Part shown: one piece after another, positions 10,241 to 21,572 of the stretch | How positions within the stretch are numbered: position 1 is the first letter of the stretch | Layout: each line of letters opens with the position of its first letter | Assembly (NCBI RefSeq): GCF_027172205.1 | Contig: NC_070614.1 | Location: 48,548,001 to 48,612,000, forward strand | Source of the DNA: Podarcis raffonei | Lineage: Eukaryota; Chordata; Lepidosauria; Squamata; Lacertidae | Reading direction: 5' to 3' | DNA length: 64,000 nt | Position numbers and translations under genes: made by a program | The notes under the pieces: generated by a model | What the model saw: the letters and a program-made list of their open reading frames with translations, nothing else | What the model was told of the DNA's origin: nothing | Database searches by the model: none

Positions 10241-11773
10241 CAATATATGCCATCACTATGGCAGGCAATGCGGGTTGATGGAGGACACATTCATTGTCCC
10301 ATAGAGTTCCACAAAAGCCATTGAAAACTTGCTTATTCCCATAGCATAGTCTCAGCTTTCATTACTCAGATATGGTTCAAATTCGCATACAGGGAGAGAA
10401 GAGGAAATGGCTATTATGAGACAAGTGTTGCGCTCAGCATCATTCTCCAACCAGAAATTGTGAGTCCTTATACTGTCTGGGGTGGAAAGGCAGTTCTTTG
10501 ACCAACACACAGGCTGACAAACTGCTTTGCATCACTGGTACCAGTGAAGAGCTGTGCAGAGTAAAGGGCTTCCATAACTGGTTGCAGAGTGACCATAAGT
10601 GATGGAACCTCAGAGAGAGGGAATCATTAAGGCAGAGTGCTCTCCCAGCTGGGTACCAGCTCAATCCAGTACCTCTGAACTTCCCAGATCTGATGGGCTA
10701 TCAATTCCGTTAGTTATTGGGACTGCTATGTTTGGGTTCCACCAAAGGATGTCATACCTATGTTGTCTCTCTCTCTCTTCCCAAATACAGAAACACATTT
10801 ACCTTGGAATGCTTTGAAGTCTTGCCTTCTTCGTTTTTGGAGGCAATTATACCAGAGTCCCATTAAGGCAGGGGTGGGGAACCTCAGACCCAAGAGCTAA
10901 ATGTGGCCCTCCATGCCTCTCTAGGTGGCCCTTAGGACTCACCCCAGCTACTCCCCTCTCCATTCTCTCTTCCGACCCTTCTTGAGTCAAAAAAGGGAAA
11001 TACAAAATTGAGCCTCACAAGGCTCATTTAGAAACCTGATAGGCTTGTGCTTACTGTGAAAGTGGAAGAAAAAAATGTGATTACTCTGAACAATTGGATC
11101 CTTTTATTCAGCTAAAGGTATTGTGCATCCAGTTATAGACCAGAAAGTGGCAGCATTTCATATGAACAGAGGGCTATATCCTGCAGATAGGGATGAGGCA
11201 GAAATGTGGTTCAGTTTTTATTTTGATACAAATCAACATTATTTGCATTTCTTGAAACAGGATGCAATCTGAGACACAGCAACCCTTTGAAATTTGCATT
11301 TCTCCCAATTTTGCATTGCAGTTCTCTAATTTTTAAAATAGGGCATGGAACTCCATATATCTAGAAAAAGTGTGTACGAAATGCAAATGTTGGTAAAGAT
11401 GACATACAGCAATGCATTATGTTAGGGAGATTTCACGCAAAACATGCACATGAATTTTTGTAAACACACACAAACACACGTATATCAGACTGATGCAGAA
11501 ATGAGGAAAATGGAACTTGAGTTTGGAACAAATGAGTAATGGAGGTGACTGAATCGAGCAGATTTACCCTCCTGTTACTGATGGCAAGGTCTGCTTTGAA
11601 ATTGTGAGCACTTTCTGCTTATCCTCTTCAAACTATCATCACCATTACAACCCTTTTAAAATTAAATTAAATTAAAAACAGTTAAAACCAATTACAATCA
11701 CAATCACAGGTATAAGGTGGGCCCTGAAAACCCTCATCTCTGGTGTCAAAGGCCAGAGAAAATAGGTCCGTCT
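10241..11773 (+). other. V2-V3 intergenic, left part
   Basis: No gene seen. About 10868-10960 is an interspersed repeat (GGGGTGGGGAACCTCAGACC and following) of the kind common in squamate genomes. The remainder is A/T-rich and unassigned. Confidence 0.55.
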
Positions 11774-12730
11774 CATAGTTGTCAAGCATCCCTTATTTGG
11801 AGGGACAATCCCTTATCCCAGTGCCATGTCCCGCTGCTGTCCCTTATTGATGGATGTTCCTTAAATTTCCCACATTTCAAAAGAAGCAGCTCCTCTCCCT
11901 CCCTCCTTGCCGGCCAGGGAGGAGGGAGGCTCCAACTGTGTTGCTTGGCTGCCCGGCCTGCCCCCCTCTGGCCTCCTCTCACCAGCCTCGGCCCCTGGGA
12001 GCCCCTCCCCACCGGGACTGGTGGGAGCCTTGGGCCCTTCTGCCGCCATCTTCCTCGCGGCCGCCGAACTGAGTGTTTCTGCCTGGGGCCTCCCCTCTGC
12101 CCGTCGCCGCCGCTCCCGCTCCCATTAGTACTGCGGCTATGCCGCCGAAGGACCTGGATGAGATGGGCAGCCTGGCATGGCCTATGAATTGCTGAGGAGC
12201 CTTGAGAGGAGAGTGAGGGCAACCATAGAGAAAGCAGTTCAGAGAGAGGAGGAAGAGGAGGAGGCGGAGGCGCGGGCAGGTGTTCCAAGGGCTACAAGGG
12301 AAAGACCGCAAGCGCTTCTCCCATAGATTTGTAGTGGTAGACTGGCATAGATGGTCTGATCTGCGGGTTTACTTCCGGCGCTATTTCCCCCCCCCCTTCC
12401 TCCCGCCCCACCTTATGGAATTGAAAGCTGCAGATGGAGCACGAGAGAAAAGATACAGAACTGCAGCAGCATCTTCGTAGCTTGGACTGCGTTTTGCGCA
12501 AAAAGTGGTTGCTGCTTGTAGTTATTTAATCGCAGTGTTTCATCAGCTGGTGTCTTGAGCAGCAACCTCTGGAAACGAAGGGCTAAAAAGCGGTGCTGCT
12601 CTCCCAAATTATCTGGTCCCTTTTAACTTTGTATTTCAGCTGGTAGACTAAAATCCCTTATTTTGGCTGCTGGTCCCTTATTTTCAAGGCTCCTGGTCCC
12701 TTATTTTCAAATCTGTAAGTTGACAGCTAT
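11774..12730. mobile_element. TIR DNA transposon (about 957 bp) with 9-bp target duplication and GC-rich cargo
   Basis: The 9-bp direct repeat GGTCCGTCT flanks the element (11765-11773 and 12731-12739). The left end CATAGTTGTCAAG and the right end (reverse complement ATAGCTGTCAACTT) are imperfect terminal inverted repeats. A 9-bp duplication fits Mutator-like elements, but I see no transposase. Ends are rich in CCCTTATTT. The interior (about 11890-12300) is very GC-rich, with short open frames, including one encoding an E-rich stretch (QREEEEEEAEARAG). It could be captured host sequence. Confidence 0.65.
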
Positions 12731-12739
12731 GGTCCGTCT

Positions 12740-13500
12740 TCAACATTTGCCAAAAGCTAAATGGTGAAGAAGGCAGAAGCACGTCTATTGAGAGGGAATT
12801 CCATAACTTAGGGGCTGCCATAGAGACTGCATTCTCCAGGGAAGTGAGGGACCCCTTTGCTGATAGTCCTATATCCTGTTTCCACAATGGCCAACAATAT
12901 GCCTATGGAAAGCCCACAAGCAGGATTCGAGCACAAGAACAGACACACACACACACACACAAACCCCACTTCTGATTTCCAGGAACTAGTGTTGAGAGGC
13001 ATACCACCTCTTGGACTGTGAGCACCTTGATTTGGGCTCAGAAGCAAACAGCCAGTCAGCTTCCCAAGCATATCTCTATATTATACGCCTTTCCTGCAAA
13101 TCAACCAAGCAGTCTCCTCCAGAGGGGCAATTCCAAAGAGGCAGGCCAATATTGTTGTATTTTGGGCACCAGGCGGAAACATTCTTATTTGTACACCTGT
13201 TTCAGAAACTGCCTTTCTATTTCCATCTGCTTCTTGTTAAGGATGTTTTGCACATTGTATTATTAATTGGATTTTGTATTTTAATGATGGTCAAATGGCC
13301 CTGCAATCAATAAACTGTTTTAACCCACCAACAAGTATACATTTTCCCACACCTTCAGAACATCACACCCACAGCCCGATAACTTTAAACCCCAGCTTTA
13401 AAATTGTGTTGTTGCCATCTAAGGAGCAAAGCCTCCTTTTATCCTCCTTGTTTCATACGCTCTGCTCACTTTAAACAAATCTGCCGGGCGGGTTCCTCCT
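12740..13500 (+). other. V2-V3 intergenic, right part
   Basis: No gene seen. About 12750-12870 resembles the L2-type block seen elsewhere in minus orientation (GAGGGAATTCCATAACTTAG). A short (CA)n lies at 12943-12961. Confidence 0.5.
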
Positions 13501-13510
13501 CTTTAAATAC
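13501..13510 (+). promoter_or_regulatory. TATA-like box of V3
   Basis: CTTTAAATAC lies 88 bp upstream of the V3 ATG. Unlike its neighbours, V3 shows no octamer in the 300 bp upstream. Confidence 0.5.
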
Positions 13511-13597
13511 AGCCCTTCAGCCTTGCTCCACAGCCTTCCATTCATTCAGAAAGAGAGAGGACTGAGTGAGTGAGTGAGTGAGTGAGAAGAGAAAGAA

Positions 13598-14419
13598 ATG
13601 AGATCTCTGATGTTTCTTCTCCTTTTACTGAGTATCTGCCCAGGTGAGGATTTTATACTGGATCAATTACACATTGGACAGAACTGGGTCCAAACACTTG
13701 GAGCCTAAGATGAACTAACTTCAGGACAATTCATGGTGACATTAAATTTCTTTCACCAACAAAAAATAAGCCATCCCTAGAGTATTGGGGGTGGGAGGAT
13801 GGGCAATAGGTGATATAATGCAAGGGAGTTTGGGGGGGGGGGAGAAATTGCCCAATATCAGGCAAGGGTAAAAATAATTTGGGATAATTCCCCCAACTTT
13901 CAGCAAACCACAATGCCCAGTCCAATGTTGAGCAAAAGGCTTCCCTTCCAATGATGCATTTCAGAGAACAAGAAGGGAGAAGAGGTTGGAGAACATCCCT
14001 TCCTTAAACTTTCTTAACTGATGTCTTAGGATGCAATCCTATGAAACCAACTCAGAGAGACTCCACGGAGTGGTACTAATTTCTCTCGCTTTGTTCAGGT
14101 GTCTTCTGCAGTGTGCATCTGACCCAGTCTGGCCTGGGAGCAGTGAAGCCCGGACAGTCCCTCCAGCTGACCTGCGCTGTCTCTGGTGCTGAAGTGAGTG
14201 GCTGGTACTGGGGCTGGAACCGAAAGACTCCAGGGAAAAGTCTGGAGTGGTTGGGCAGCATTCAGAGTGTGGCGGCGGGAGGAAACGGATACTACAGTTC
14301 CAGGTTTAGCTCCCGAATCAGTATCACCAGGGACCCCTCCAAAAACGAATTCTGTCTTCTGTTGAGATCCCTCACAGCTGCAGACAACACAGTGTATTAC
14401 TGTGCAAGGGACAGAGCAG
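13598..14419 (+). CDS. IGHV: V3: IGHV gene segment with unusual RSS
   Basis: Leader exon 13598-13643 encodes MRSLMFLLLLLSICP and has donor GTGAGG. The intron is 455 bp, the longest here, and V exon 14099-14419 follows GTTCAG. It reads SVHLTQSGLGAVKPGQSL, with Cys23, YWGWNRKTPGKSLEWLG, a long Gly/Ala-rich CDR2 (SVAAGGNGYY), [20 protein letters not shown] and AADNTVYYCARD. FR3 carries an extra Cys where paralogues have Tyr. The usual CACAGTG is absent at the normal place (CAGAGCA there). The best signal is CACTCTG (14420-14426, 5/7), 23 bp and ACACAAACT (14450-14458, 7/9), which lengthens the coding end by a few codons. The frame is open; rearrangement efficiency is uncertain. Confidence 0.85.
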
Positions 14420-14458
14420 CACTCTGAGGCAAGGCAATGGAGCATCCAGACACAAACT

Positions 14459-15845
14459 GCGCAGAGTCATTCGGTCTCCTAGACAGATTCATTATTTTAT
14501 GCTCGATTCCTCGCCGTAAAACATTTCTGCTCCACTCTTCTTCAAATGCAACTCTTTGCCGCCTTCCAGCTGCTCTGGTTTTCTGGTCTGTATCCTGAAG
14601 CATATGTAACCTGAAGTGTATGTAACATGAGGTACCACTGTATATCTCTAGCTCAAACTATAAGTTGAGTTTGCTCCTCAGAAGACCTGTCTATAATTGC
14701 ACTAACAAGCTGCTCTTCAGAATTCAGGGTGGGATGTTTCTCTCATTCTAGCATCCGGCCTGTTACTCCATAATAACAGCAGCAGTGCAATCGGATGCTG
14801 GGACAACCAACAGAGTTCGGTTGTTATTACTGATCATCTGAGACTGGCCCCTCAGCTAAATCCCCCTTGTCCAAAAGGTGGAAGCAGAGGCACCCACCAT
14901 CCCATGTTCCTTCCTACAGAAAACCACAGCCTCTTAAATCACCAGACTCGCAGCCACCTGCAAAGTCCCACAAGAGAGTTTGTTTGAAGCAAAGAGCCCC
15001 AAAGCTAAGACGGCAGCTGGATTTCAGATCTTGCATGCAACCTCTCCCACAGAAGAAATGAAGTTATTTATTGGAGGTGTGGGGTAAGGTTACCAGACGT
15101 CCCCATTTCCCGGGTAAATCCCCCGATTTACAAATCAGTGCCCTGACAAAATCCATCTATTTGGTAGGAAATTGAAGAGTATTCCTGGATTCATTGAAAA
15201 AAAATCTGGTAACCTGAGTGGGCGGGGGAGACAGATAAATTGGTTTATCGGGCCTATATTTTTTGCATGGCTGACCCATATTTTATGAATAACTATTCTC
15301 CACTGAATATTCAGAGGAAGAGTTATCCCTCTAGCTGAGCTCCATGACAGCCACCTCTTTATTTTTGAATGTGATATTGCCAATACACACATTTCCCTGG
15401 TTTAATACATTTCACAAATAAATGTGTTTTTTTATGAGCACTTTACTCTGTCTCCCTCTACATTCTAGGGATCTGCATATTTGCCTCCTTCAAAGAGGCC
15501 ACAGCAAATCACAAGCAAAAGGCATCAGCAAAAGGTCCTCTCCCCAGTTACAAACCTTGGACAGCTGCTGCCAGCCAGTCTAAGTAATACTAAGCTAGAT
15601 GGACTTACTAGGCAATTTTCCTAGGATCCTAAAAGAACTAAGAGGCTTCCTATATTCAAAAAAGAACCTGCTTAAGTGAGGAAAGTACGGTGTGAATGAA
15701 AGGTAGAAGAGCAATTCAGTGAAAGTCAATATTTCGGGAGATGCCCCCCCCCCCAACCATTGCTTGGAGTCATTCCTGCAACTGAGTCTCCCTTTTTTCC
15801 TCTTTGGTTCTTAAATGCAGTACCTGACACGACAGAACGCCCTCT
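14459..15845 (+). other. V3-V4 intergenic
   Basis: No gene seen. It holds a MITE-like inverted repeat (15087-15215) and a SINE-like fragment (about 15550-15650, CTAAGCTAGATGGACTTAC) whose relatives recur at about 20450 and 20680. Confidence 0.55.
15087..15215. mobile_element. Small MITE-like element
   Basis: Ends are AGGTTACCAGA and TCTGGTAACCT, perfect 11-bp terminal inverted repeats around about 107 bp. No clear target duplication was found. No coding capacity. Confidence 0.5.
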
Positions 15846-15853
15846 AGGCAAAT
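15846..15853 (+). promoter_or_regulatory. Octamer-like site of V4
   Basis: AGGCAAAT (7/8), with GTTTAAATAG as TATA-like box at 15874-15883. The same pair precedes V6. Confidence 0.65.
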
Positions 15854-15977
15854 CACCCCACCCATCTCCTTCTGTTTAAATAGCATTGTCCAATGTGGCT
15901 CCATGGCCTGGCTGAGTCCCATTCACTCCTTACTAAAGCTAAAGGGGAGAGAGTGAAGGAAAAAGGGGGAGAGAGAG

Positions 15978-16028
15978 AGAGGAAGGAAGGAAGGAAGGAA
16001 GGAAGGAAGGAAGGAAGGAAGGAAGGAG
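15978..16028 (+). repeat. (GGAA)n in the V4 5' UTR
   Basis: Pure GGAA repeats lie between the TATA-like box and the V4 ATG and end a few bases before it. V6 has the same arrangement and V8 a (GAAA)n. Confidence 0.9.
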
Positions 16029-16030
16029 AT

Positions 16031-16476
16031 ATGAGTTTCATTTTGCTTTTCCTCATTGTCCTAAGCATCTCCTCTGGTGAGGATTTATTCTTTAGAATAA
16101 AAAATGTTGAACCCAACGCTGAGAGATTCCCGATTATGAAACAATTTCTGCACTCTTTTGTAGGCATCTACTCCACTCCACAGATAATCGAGTCTGGTCC
16201 AGGACTGGTGAAACCTGGGGAGTCCTTCAAACTGACCTGCAGAGTTTCTGGGGATCAGCTTGATAATTATTTCTGGCACTGGATCCGGCAGCCTCCAGGG
16301 AAAGGTCTAGAATGGATAGCAATTATTCACAACACTGCAAATCAAGGAACCACTGATATCAATTCAGCACTGAGAAGTCGAGCCCGCATCTCCAGGGACA
16401 TCTCCAGAAATGAAGTGTATCTCCAGCTGAGCTCCCCGACAGCTGCAGACACTGCAATGTATTACTGTGCAAGAGA
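16031..16476 (+). CDS. IGHV: V4: IGHV gene segment, apparently functional
   Basis: Leader exon 16031-16076 encodes [15 protein letters not shown] and has donor GTGAGG. The intron is 87 bp, and V exon 16164-16476 follows TTTTGTAG. It reads [19 protein letters not shown], with Cys23, [20 protein letters not shown]2 ([10 protein letters not shown]), [18 protein letters not shown] and [12 protein letters not shown]. The RSS has a perfect CACAGTG (16477-16483) and a 23-bp spacer, but the nonamer GCAAGTTCC (16507-16515) matches only 5/9. V0 and V6 share this weak nonamer type. No coding lesion is seen. It is paired with V5 in unit B. Confidence 0.9.
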
Positions 16477-16765
16477 CACAGTGAACCAAAGCAAGGAAGC
16501 ATTCCTGCAAGTTCCACCCTCAGACTCAACCCCTTGCACAGGAACTGATAGATCCCTGTCACCAACAGACATCCATTGAATGAATGCAGCTAAATTTGTG
16601 CTGATAATCTGCACCCCAATTGAGGGCAAAATGGTGGGGGTAATGTTCAGCCACGTTCTTTGGCCAGCAGAAATTCTGAGAAATGTTGAGGGTACGCTGT
16701 GCTCAGATTGGCTTAGGTTGCCTTTTGTCTTTAACTGCATTAAGCAGTTGGTCCCTTACCTTTCC

Positions 16766-17838
16766 CGCCCCAATCTGGCCACAGTTATCCATGCAGGCTT
16801 GACTACTGTAATACTGTAATACTGCCCTTGAAACTGTCCCAGAAAGTCCAGCGGGTGCAGAATGCTGCAGCAAGGCTCTTCACGGGGTCCCTACCATGGG
16901 AGCATATTCACCCAGTGCTGGCTCCCAGTGGAGTATCGGGTCAGGTTTAAGGTGCTGCTTTTGACCTTTAAAGCCCTTTGTGGCTTAGGGCCATCGTATT
17001 TACGGGACTGCCTCTCCTGGTATGCCCCGCAGAGTACCTTAAGGTCCATGAATAATCATAGTTTAGAGGTCCGGGGCCCTAAGGAAGTCAGATTATCCTC
17101 CACCAGGGGCAGGGCCTTCTCAGTGATGGCTCCGACCTGGTGGAATGCTCTGTCCCATAAGACCAGGGCCCTGTAGGATTTAACTTCTTTCCGCAGGGCC
17201 TGTAAGACAGAGCTATTCCGCATGGCTTCCAATCTGAGCTTAACCTGATCTTTTATTCCCCTTCCTTCCCTCCCCCTCACCTTTTTATGAAGATTACCCA
17301 CTCTGGGATCCCACAGCTAATTCTCCCCTGGTCTCCTCGCTGGCCCAAACAGGACTAACTTAGCCAGCTAGCCCTGGTGATCAACTAATGTTTATTGGAT
17401 GGATTTTCCCCCAAACTGATTTTTGAATTCTGAATTTATTGTTATTCACGTTTTATACTGTATTTTATGCTGTTTTTTGTTGCATCAATTAAGTGTTTTA
17501 AATTTGTTGTTAGCTGCCCTTGTTATGTACTGAAGTTCTCACCCTGGGCCAGCAGGGGGATACTGTAGATAGTTATGCAAATGAAGGATCAAAAGTGAAG
17601 TTCAGTGATTGGATAGTTTTAGAAAGTTGTTACAGTAACGTGGTACTGGAGCTCTATATAAGCAGGCTGACTGAGCCCTTCAGTTCAGTTCTGTTTCAGC
17701 TTACAAGTAAAGAGCTGCATTGGAAGAATCGCTGTGTCATCTGATATTTTCACCCACAACTTAACAGCCCTGACCCCAGTTTTCTGACCGGGAAGGGTAG
17801 GGTATAAATAAAAATTTATTATTTATTATTATTTATTA
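16766..17838 (+). mobile_element. L2-type LINE 3' fragment, copy B (interrupted by a solo LTR)
   Basis: Paralogue of 5812-6632 with the same encoded L2 tail (LPVEYRVRFKVLLLTFKAL). It has been split by a solo LTR at 17521-17766 that copy A lacks. Confidence 0.8.
17521..17766 (+). mobile_element. Solo LTR, 246 bp
   Basis: It starts TGTTATG and ends TTAACA, with the 5-bp target duplication GCCCT on both sides (17516-17520 and 17767-17771). It contains a TATA box (CTATATAAG) and an A/T-rich signal near AAGTAAAGAG. It is unlike the chromovirus LTR. It is absent from the paralogous L2 copy A, so it arrived after the unit duplication. Only one LTR remains; no internal part is seen. Confidence 0.85.
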
Positions 17839-18738
17839 TTATGGAGTCAGCTCCCACTTTAAATTTTATTAAAAGTGATTGCCTCTCACTTCTTATTATG
17901 ATGACAGTGTCACTTATGCTTATTAAACCACATGAAATAAATCACTTTTAAGAACTCTCTGACCAGCCCTCAGCTATAGTCTCCTTGTCTGGGAGGTGAC
18001 AGCAGAGACAATCCTTTCCAAAGCAAACGACAATCTCTCAAATCGCCAGGCTGACAACCACCTGCAAAGTCTCATAAAAGAGGTTCTTGGAGGCAAGGAG
18101 CCTCAAAGCTACAAGTTCTCTGGCCTTACATGTAATGACTTCCACATAAGGACTGCAGCTCTTTATTGGAAGGGGGCGAAATGGATCTGCACACTTGTCC
18201 CCTTCTAGAGGCCAACATTGCCTACAGCCCATCACAAGCAAAGGGCATCAAAAAACAGTTCCGTTGCTGTGGCTTTGTGGATGTTTCAGCACAATCTGGT
18301 CTGTGCTCTCCTCCACTCCTTGATGGATGTCTTGTGTCATTTTGCACAGTTCCATCCTTTTCCACATAGTACTATATTCCATACCCTTCAAGTGTCCCGG
18401 GGCATCACGGAATAATAGAAGCCATCCCAGCTCCTGATTGTCCCAGAATGTCCAGTTTCCTCCCCTCCAGCCCCGCTGAGCTTGGGGAGAAGGATGAGCC
18501 GGCACTTGTGCTTCCAGTGGTGTCGCACTCTCGTGCAAGCCAACTAACTCACATGGCAGCACCATACCAAAAGACACGCATCCCAAGGGTAATGTTGGAG
18601 GATATGATATGATATTTATGTTGTATGCTTACATAGACATCCACTCAAAGTGCTCATCTCAACACAAGAAGTAATGCTGACACCTATTGGCTTCAAATGG
18701 TCTCCTGTTTTTTTATTATGTGTGGCCTTTTTTACATT
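17839..18738 (+). other. Spacer of V unit B
   Basis: No gene seen. It is collinear with 6633-7519 of unit A. Confidence 0.65.
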
Positions 18739-18746
18739 ATGCAAAT
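18739..18746 (+). promoter_or_regulatory. Octamer of V5
   Basis: Perfect ATGCAAAT, 153 bp before the V5 ATG. Position and flanks equal those of V1. Confidence 0.85.
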
Positions 18747-18891
18747 TCTCTCACTGCCTCCCAAATTCAAATAACAGGCTCCTTGGTAATTTAGCTTCAC
18801 TGCAGCTGAGGAGAAAGGCTGCCTCCATTCCAGCATTATTGTTTTTCATTCCTATTATTACTTTTCTCCTCTCAGGATAAAATAAAATAAA

Positions 18892-19461
18892 ATGATGCTG
18901 CTCTTGGTCCCCTTCTTCCGTTTGGCCCTGCTCCCAGGTAAGTATCTCCTAAAACATTCTCCCACCCTTCCACATCTTATCAAATGAACTATCCTGAATA
19001 TTGGATAGAATACTTAATGGTATGACAATTCCCACGACCCATGTGTTTTGGTTTAAACGAGCAATGATAAAACTGTGCAAGAAATAGCCTTAAAGTTCTT
19101 GCTGGGCCTACTGCCTAACTCTGGTTTTCCTTTTCTTTCCCTCCCCCCAAATCCCATCAGGTGTTTTCTCCCAGGTCACATTGAAGGAATCTGAACCAGG
19201 AACAGTGAGACCAGGAGAGACCCTTGAGCTGACATGTACGGTCACTGGGCGCTCTGTGACAAGCAGCTACTATTGGAACTGGGTACGACAGAGCCCTGGG
19301 AAAGGACTCGAATGGATGGGAATGTGGACTGGGAGCACATACTATGCACCATCTCTCCGTGACCGAATCACCATCTCTGTTGATTCTTCCCAAACCAAGT
19401 ATTTTCTGAGGCTGAGCTCTGTGACAGCTGCAGACACAGCCATGTATTATTGTGCAACAGG
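18892..19461 (+). CDS. IGHV: V5: IGHV gene segment, apparently functional
   Basis: Leader exon 18892-18937 encodes [15 protein letters not shown] and has donor GTAAGT. The intron is 223 bp, and V exon 19161-19461 begins [16 protein letters not shown]. It has Cys23, [16 protein letters not shown], short CDR2 (WTGSTY), [19 protein letters not shown] and [12 protein letters not shown]. The RSS is CACAGTG (19462-19468), a 24-bp spacer and ACAAAAAGG (19493-19501), as in V1. V1 and V5 differ mostly in CDR1, CDR2 and early FR3. An Arg within the leader core (PFFRLAL) is odd but still leaves a hydrophobic signal. Confidence 0.93.
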
Positions 19462-19563
19462 CACAGTGGGGCAGACTGAAGCAGAGGCCTGTACAAAAAG
19501 GAGGAAGTGGTTAGAAAATAGAAAGTGATGTACTATAGATTCTCGGTTCTGCTTAAAAGAAAC

Positions 19564-19564
<1 letters not shown>

Positions 19565-19611
<47 letters not shown>

Positions 19612-19960
19612 TATTATTATTTCCCCGCCCATCTGGCTGAGTTTCCCCATCCACTCTGGGCGGCTCCCAATCAAGAGTTAAAAACAGTACAGTGTTAAAT
19701 ATTAAAAACTTCCCTAAACAGGGCTGCCTTCAAATGTCTTTTAAAAATAGGATAGCTGCTTATTCCCTTCACATCTGAAGGGAGGGTGTTCCACAGGGTG
19801 GGCGCCACTACCGAGAAGGCCCTCTTTCTGGTTCCCTGTAACCTCACTTCTCGCAATGAGGGAACTGCCAGAAGGCCCTCAGCGCTGAATCTCAGTGTCC
19901 GGGCTGAACAATGGGGGTGGAGACGCTCCTTCAGGTATACAGGACCGAGGCCGTTTACAT
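19565..19960 (-). mobile_element. L2-type LINE 3' end, minus orientation, with (AAT)n tail
   Basis: An (AAT)n tract is followed by a block found in both orientations in this window (31770-32070, 45247-45440, 53400-53690). On the minus strand it reads as an L2 tail ending in VAPTLWNSLP-like sequence. Confidence 0.7.
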
Positions 19961-20917
19961 CATTTTGAAATCACTGAAGTTGTGCCCCTTTCTCTCCATT
20001 TTCCACATCCCAAGTTGACACTAACTGTGGCAAGGAAGGAGAATTGCATTAAGAAAAGAGAAACAGGATAAAGGGGGAGGGTCTCATGTTGTAGAACTCC
20101 ATGTGTTCAACCACAAAATCAGCTGCTAAGCTAAGCTCCACGAGAGCCATTGATGAGTGCATGAGACACAACTCAAGGCTTAGGGGGGAAATTGCCTTTT
20201 TAGACAGTGACAACAGCCTGCAGCACAAACTGCAAACCCCGTGAAAGTGGGGGAAAGAGTGATTAAGCGAGACCATTTTCATTCAGTCCAGAAACCCAGC
20301 AAGCGTCGATTGTTTGATTCAGAAATATCTACTTGATGGAGCAAAGTCGTTGGAAGGGCTGTGGCTGACTGGTAGATCTTAGTGTACAGAAAGTCCCACA
20401 TTCAATCCCTAGGAGAGATTGCAGTTTGCAACCCTGGAGAGCTCTGCCAGTCAATGTAGATGGATAGTGGAACACTGAACTAGATGGATAGTGGTCTTAC
20501 TAGGCATACAGAGGTTTCCTATGCTCCTAAAAGATTGTCCTTTGATAGGATAAATACAGTGCACCATGAATGAAAGCTGGAAGAGCAATTAAGATAGAAG
20601 ACAATATTGGGGGGGGGGGGTCCTCTCCTTAGTTAGAAATCTTGGAGAGCTGCTGTCAGTCAGTGGAAGCAATACTAAGCTAGATGGATCCTCCTAAAAG
20701 CACTCGTAGGTGGCTTCCTATATTCATAAAATAACTTGCTTAATTGAGGAAAGTCTGCCATGAATGAATGGTGGAAGAGCAATTAATTAAAGGGCAAAAT
20801 TTGGGGGAGCCCCTACCCATCCACCCAATCCATCGCTTGGAGTCATTCTTGCAACTGAGTCTCCTTTGCTCCTCTTTGCTTCTTAAATGCAGGTCCAGAC
20901 ACGACAGAACGCCTTCT
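19961..20917 (+). other. V5-V6 intergenic
   Basis: No gene seen. About 20341-20520 and 20640-20720 are tRNA-SINE-like fragments (CTAAGCTAGATGGAT and relatives). The 3' part is the V6 promoter region, paralogous to that of V4. Confidence 0.55.
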
Positions 20918-20925
20918 AGGCAAAT
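20918..20925 (+). promoter_or_regulatory. Octamer-like site of V6
   Basis: AGGCAAAT (7/8) with TATA-like GTTTAAATAG at 20946-20955, followed by (GA)n and (GGAA)n up to the ATG. Confidence 0.6.
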
Positions 20926-21059
20926 CACCCCACCAGCCTCCTTCTGTTTAAATAGGATGGCCCAGTGTGACACCCTGGCCTGGCTGAGTCCCATTCACTC
21001 CTTACTAAATTTAAAGTGGAGAGAGTGAAGGAGAGAGAGAGAGAGAGACAGAGAGAGAG

Positions 21060-21112
21060 AGGAAGGAAGGAAGGAAGGAAGGAAGGAAGGAAGGAAGGAA
21101 GGAAGGAAGGAG
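21060..21112 (+). repeat. (GGAA)n in the V6 5' UTR
   Basis: Same microsatellite as before V4, preceded by a (GA)n run from about 21031. Confidence 0.9.
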
Positions 21113-21114
21113 AT

Positions 21115-21572
21115 ATGAGTTTCATTTTGCTTTTCCTCATTGTCCTAAGCATCTCCCCTGGTGAGGATTTATCCATTGGAATAAAAACAAAAATGTTGGA
21201 CCCAATGGAAAAAGATTCCTGATTATGACACAATTTCTGCATTCTTTTGCAGGTATCTGCTCCACTCCACAGATAATTGAGTCTGGTCCAGGACTGGTGA
21301 AACCTGGGGAGTCCTTCAAACTGACCTGCAGAGATTCTGGGGTTCAAGTCAGTGATTATTACTGGAACTGGATCCGGCAGCCTCTAGGGAAAGGGCTGGA
21401 ATGGATAGCATTCATTCGCAACACTGCAAATGGAGGAACCACTGAGATCAATTCAGCACTGAGAAGTCGAGCCAGCATCTCCAGGGACATCTCCAGAAAT
21501 GAAGTGTATCTGCAGCTGAGCTCCCCAACAGCTGCAGACACAGCAGTGTATTTTGCTGTGCGAGGCGAGAGA
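21115..21572 (+). pseudogene. IGHV: V6: IGHV with frameshift at Cys104
   Basis: Leader exon 21115-21160 encodes [15 protein letters not shown]. The intron is 92 bp and the V exon starts at 21253. It reads [19 protein letters not shown], Cys23, [36 protein letters not shown] and AADTAVYF. Compared with V4, about 2 extra bases (GC) near 21555 put the TGT of Cys104 out of frame, so the open frame reads VYFAVRGE with no cysteine. The heptamer CACAGTG (21573-21579) is intact. The spacer is 22 bp to GCAAGATCC (21602-21610, 6/9). Junctional trimming could in principle change the frame 3' of the lesion but cannot restore the in-frame Cys. Third copy of the V0/V4 type. Confidence 0.85.

Noticed and set aside
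11717-12311. Several overlapping GC-rich open frames as a host gene
   Set aside because: They lie inside a transposon-like unit, overlap on both strands and show no recognised domain or splice structure.
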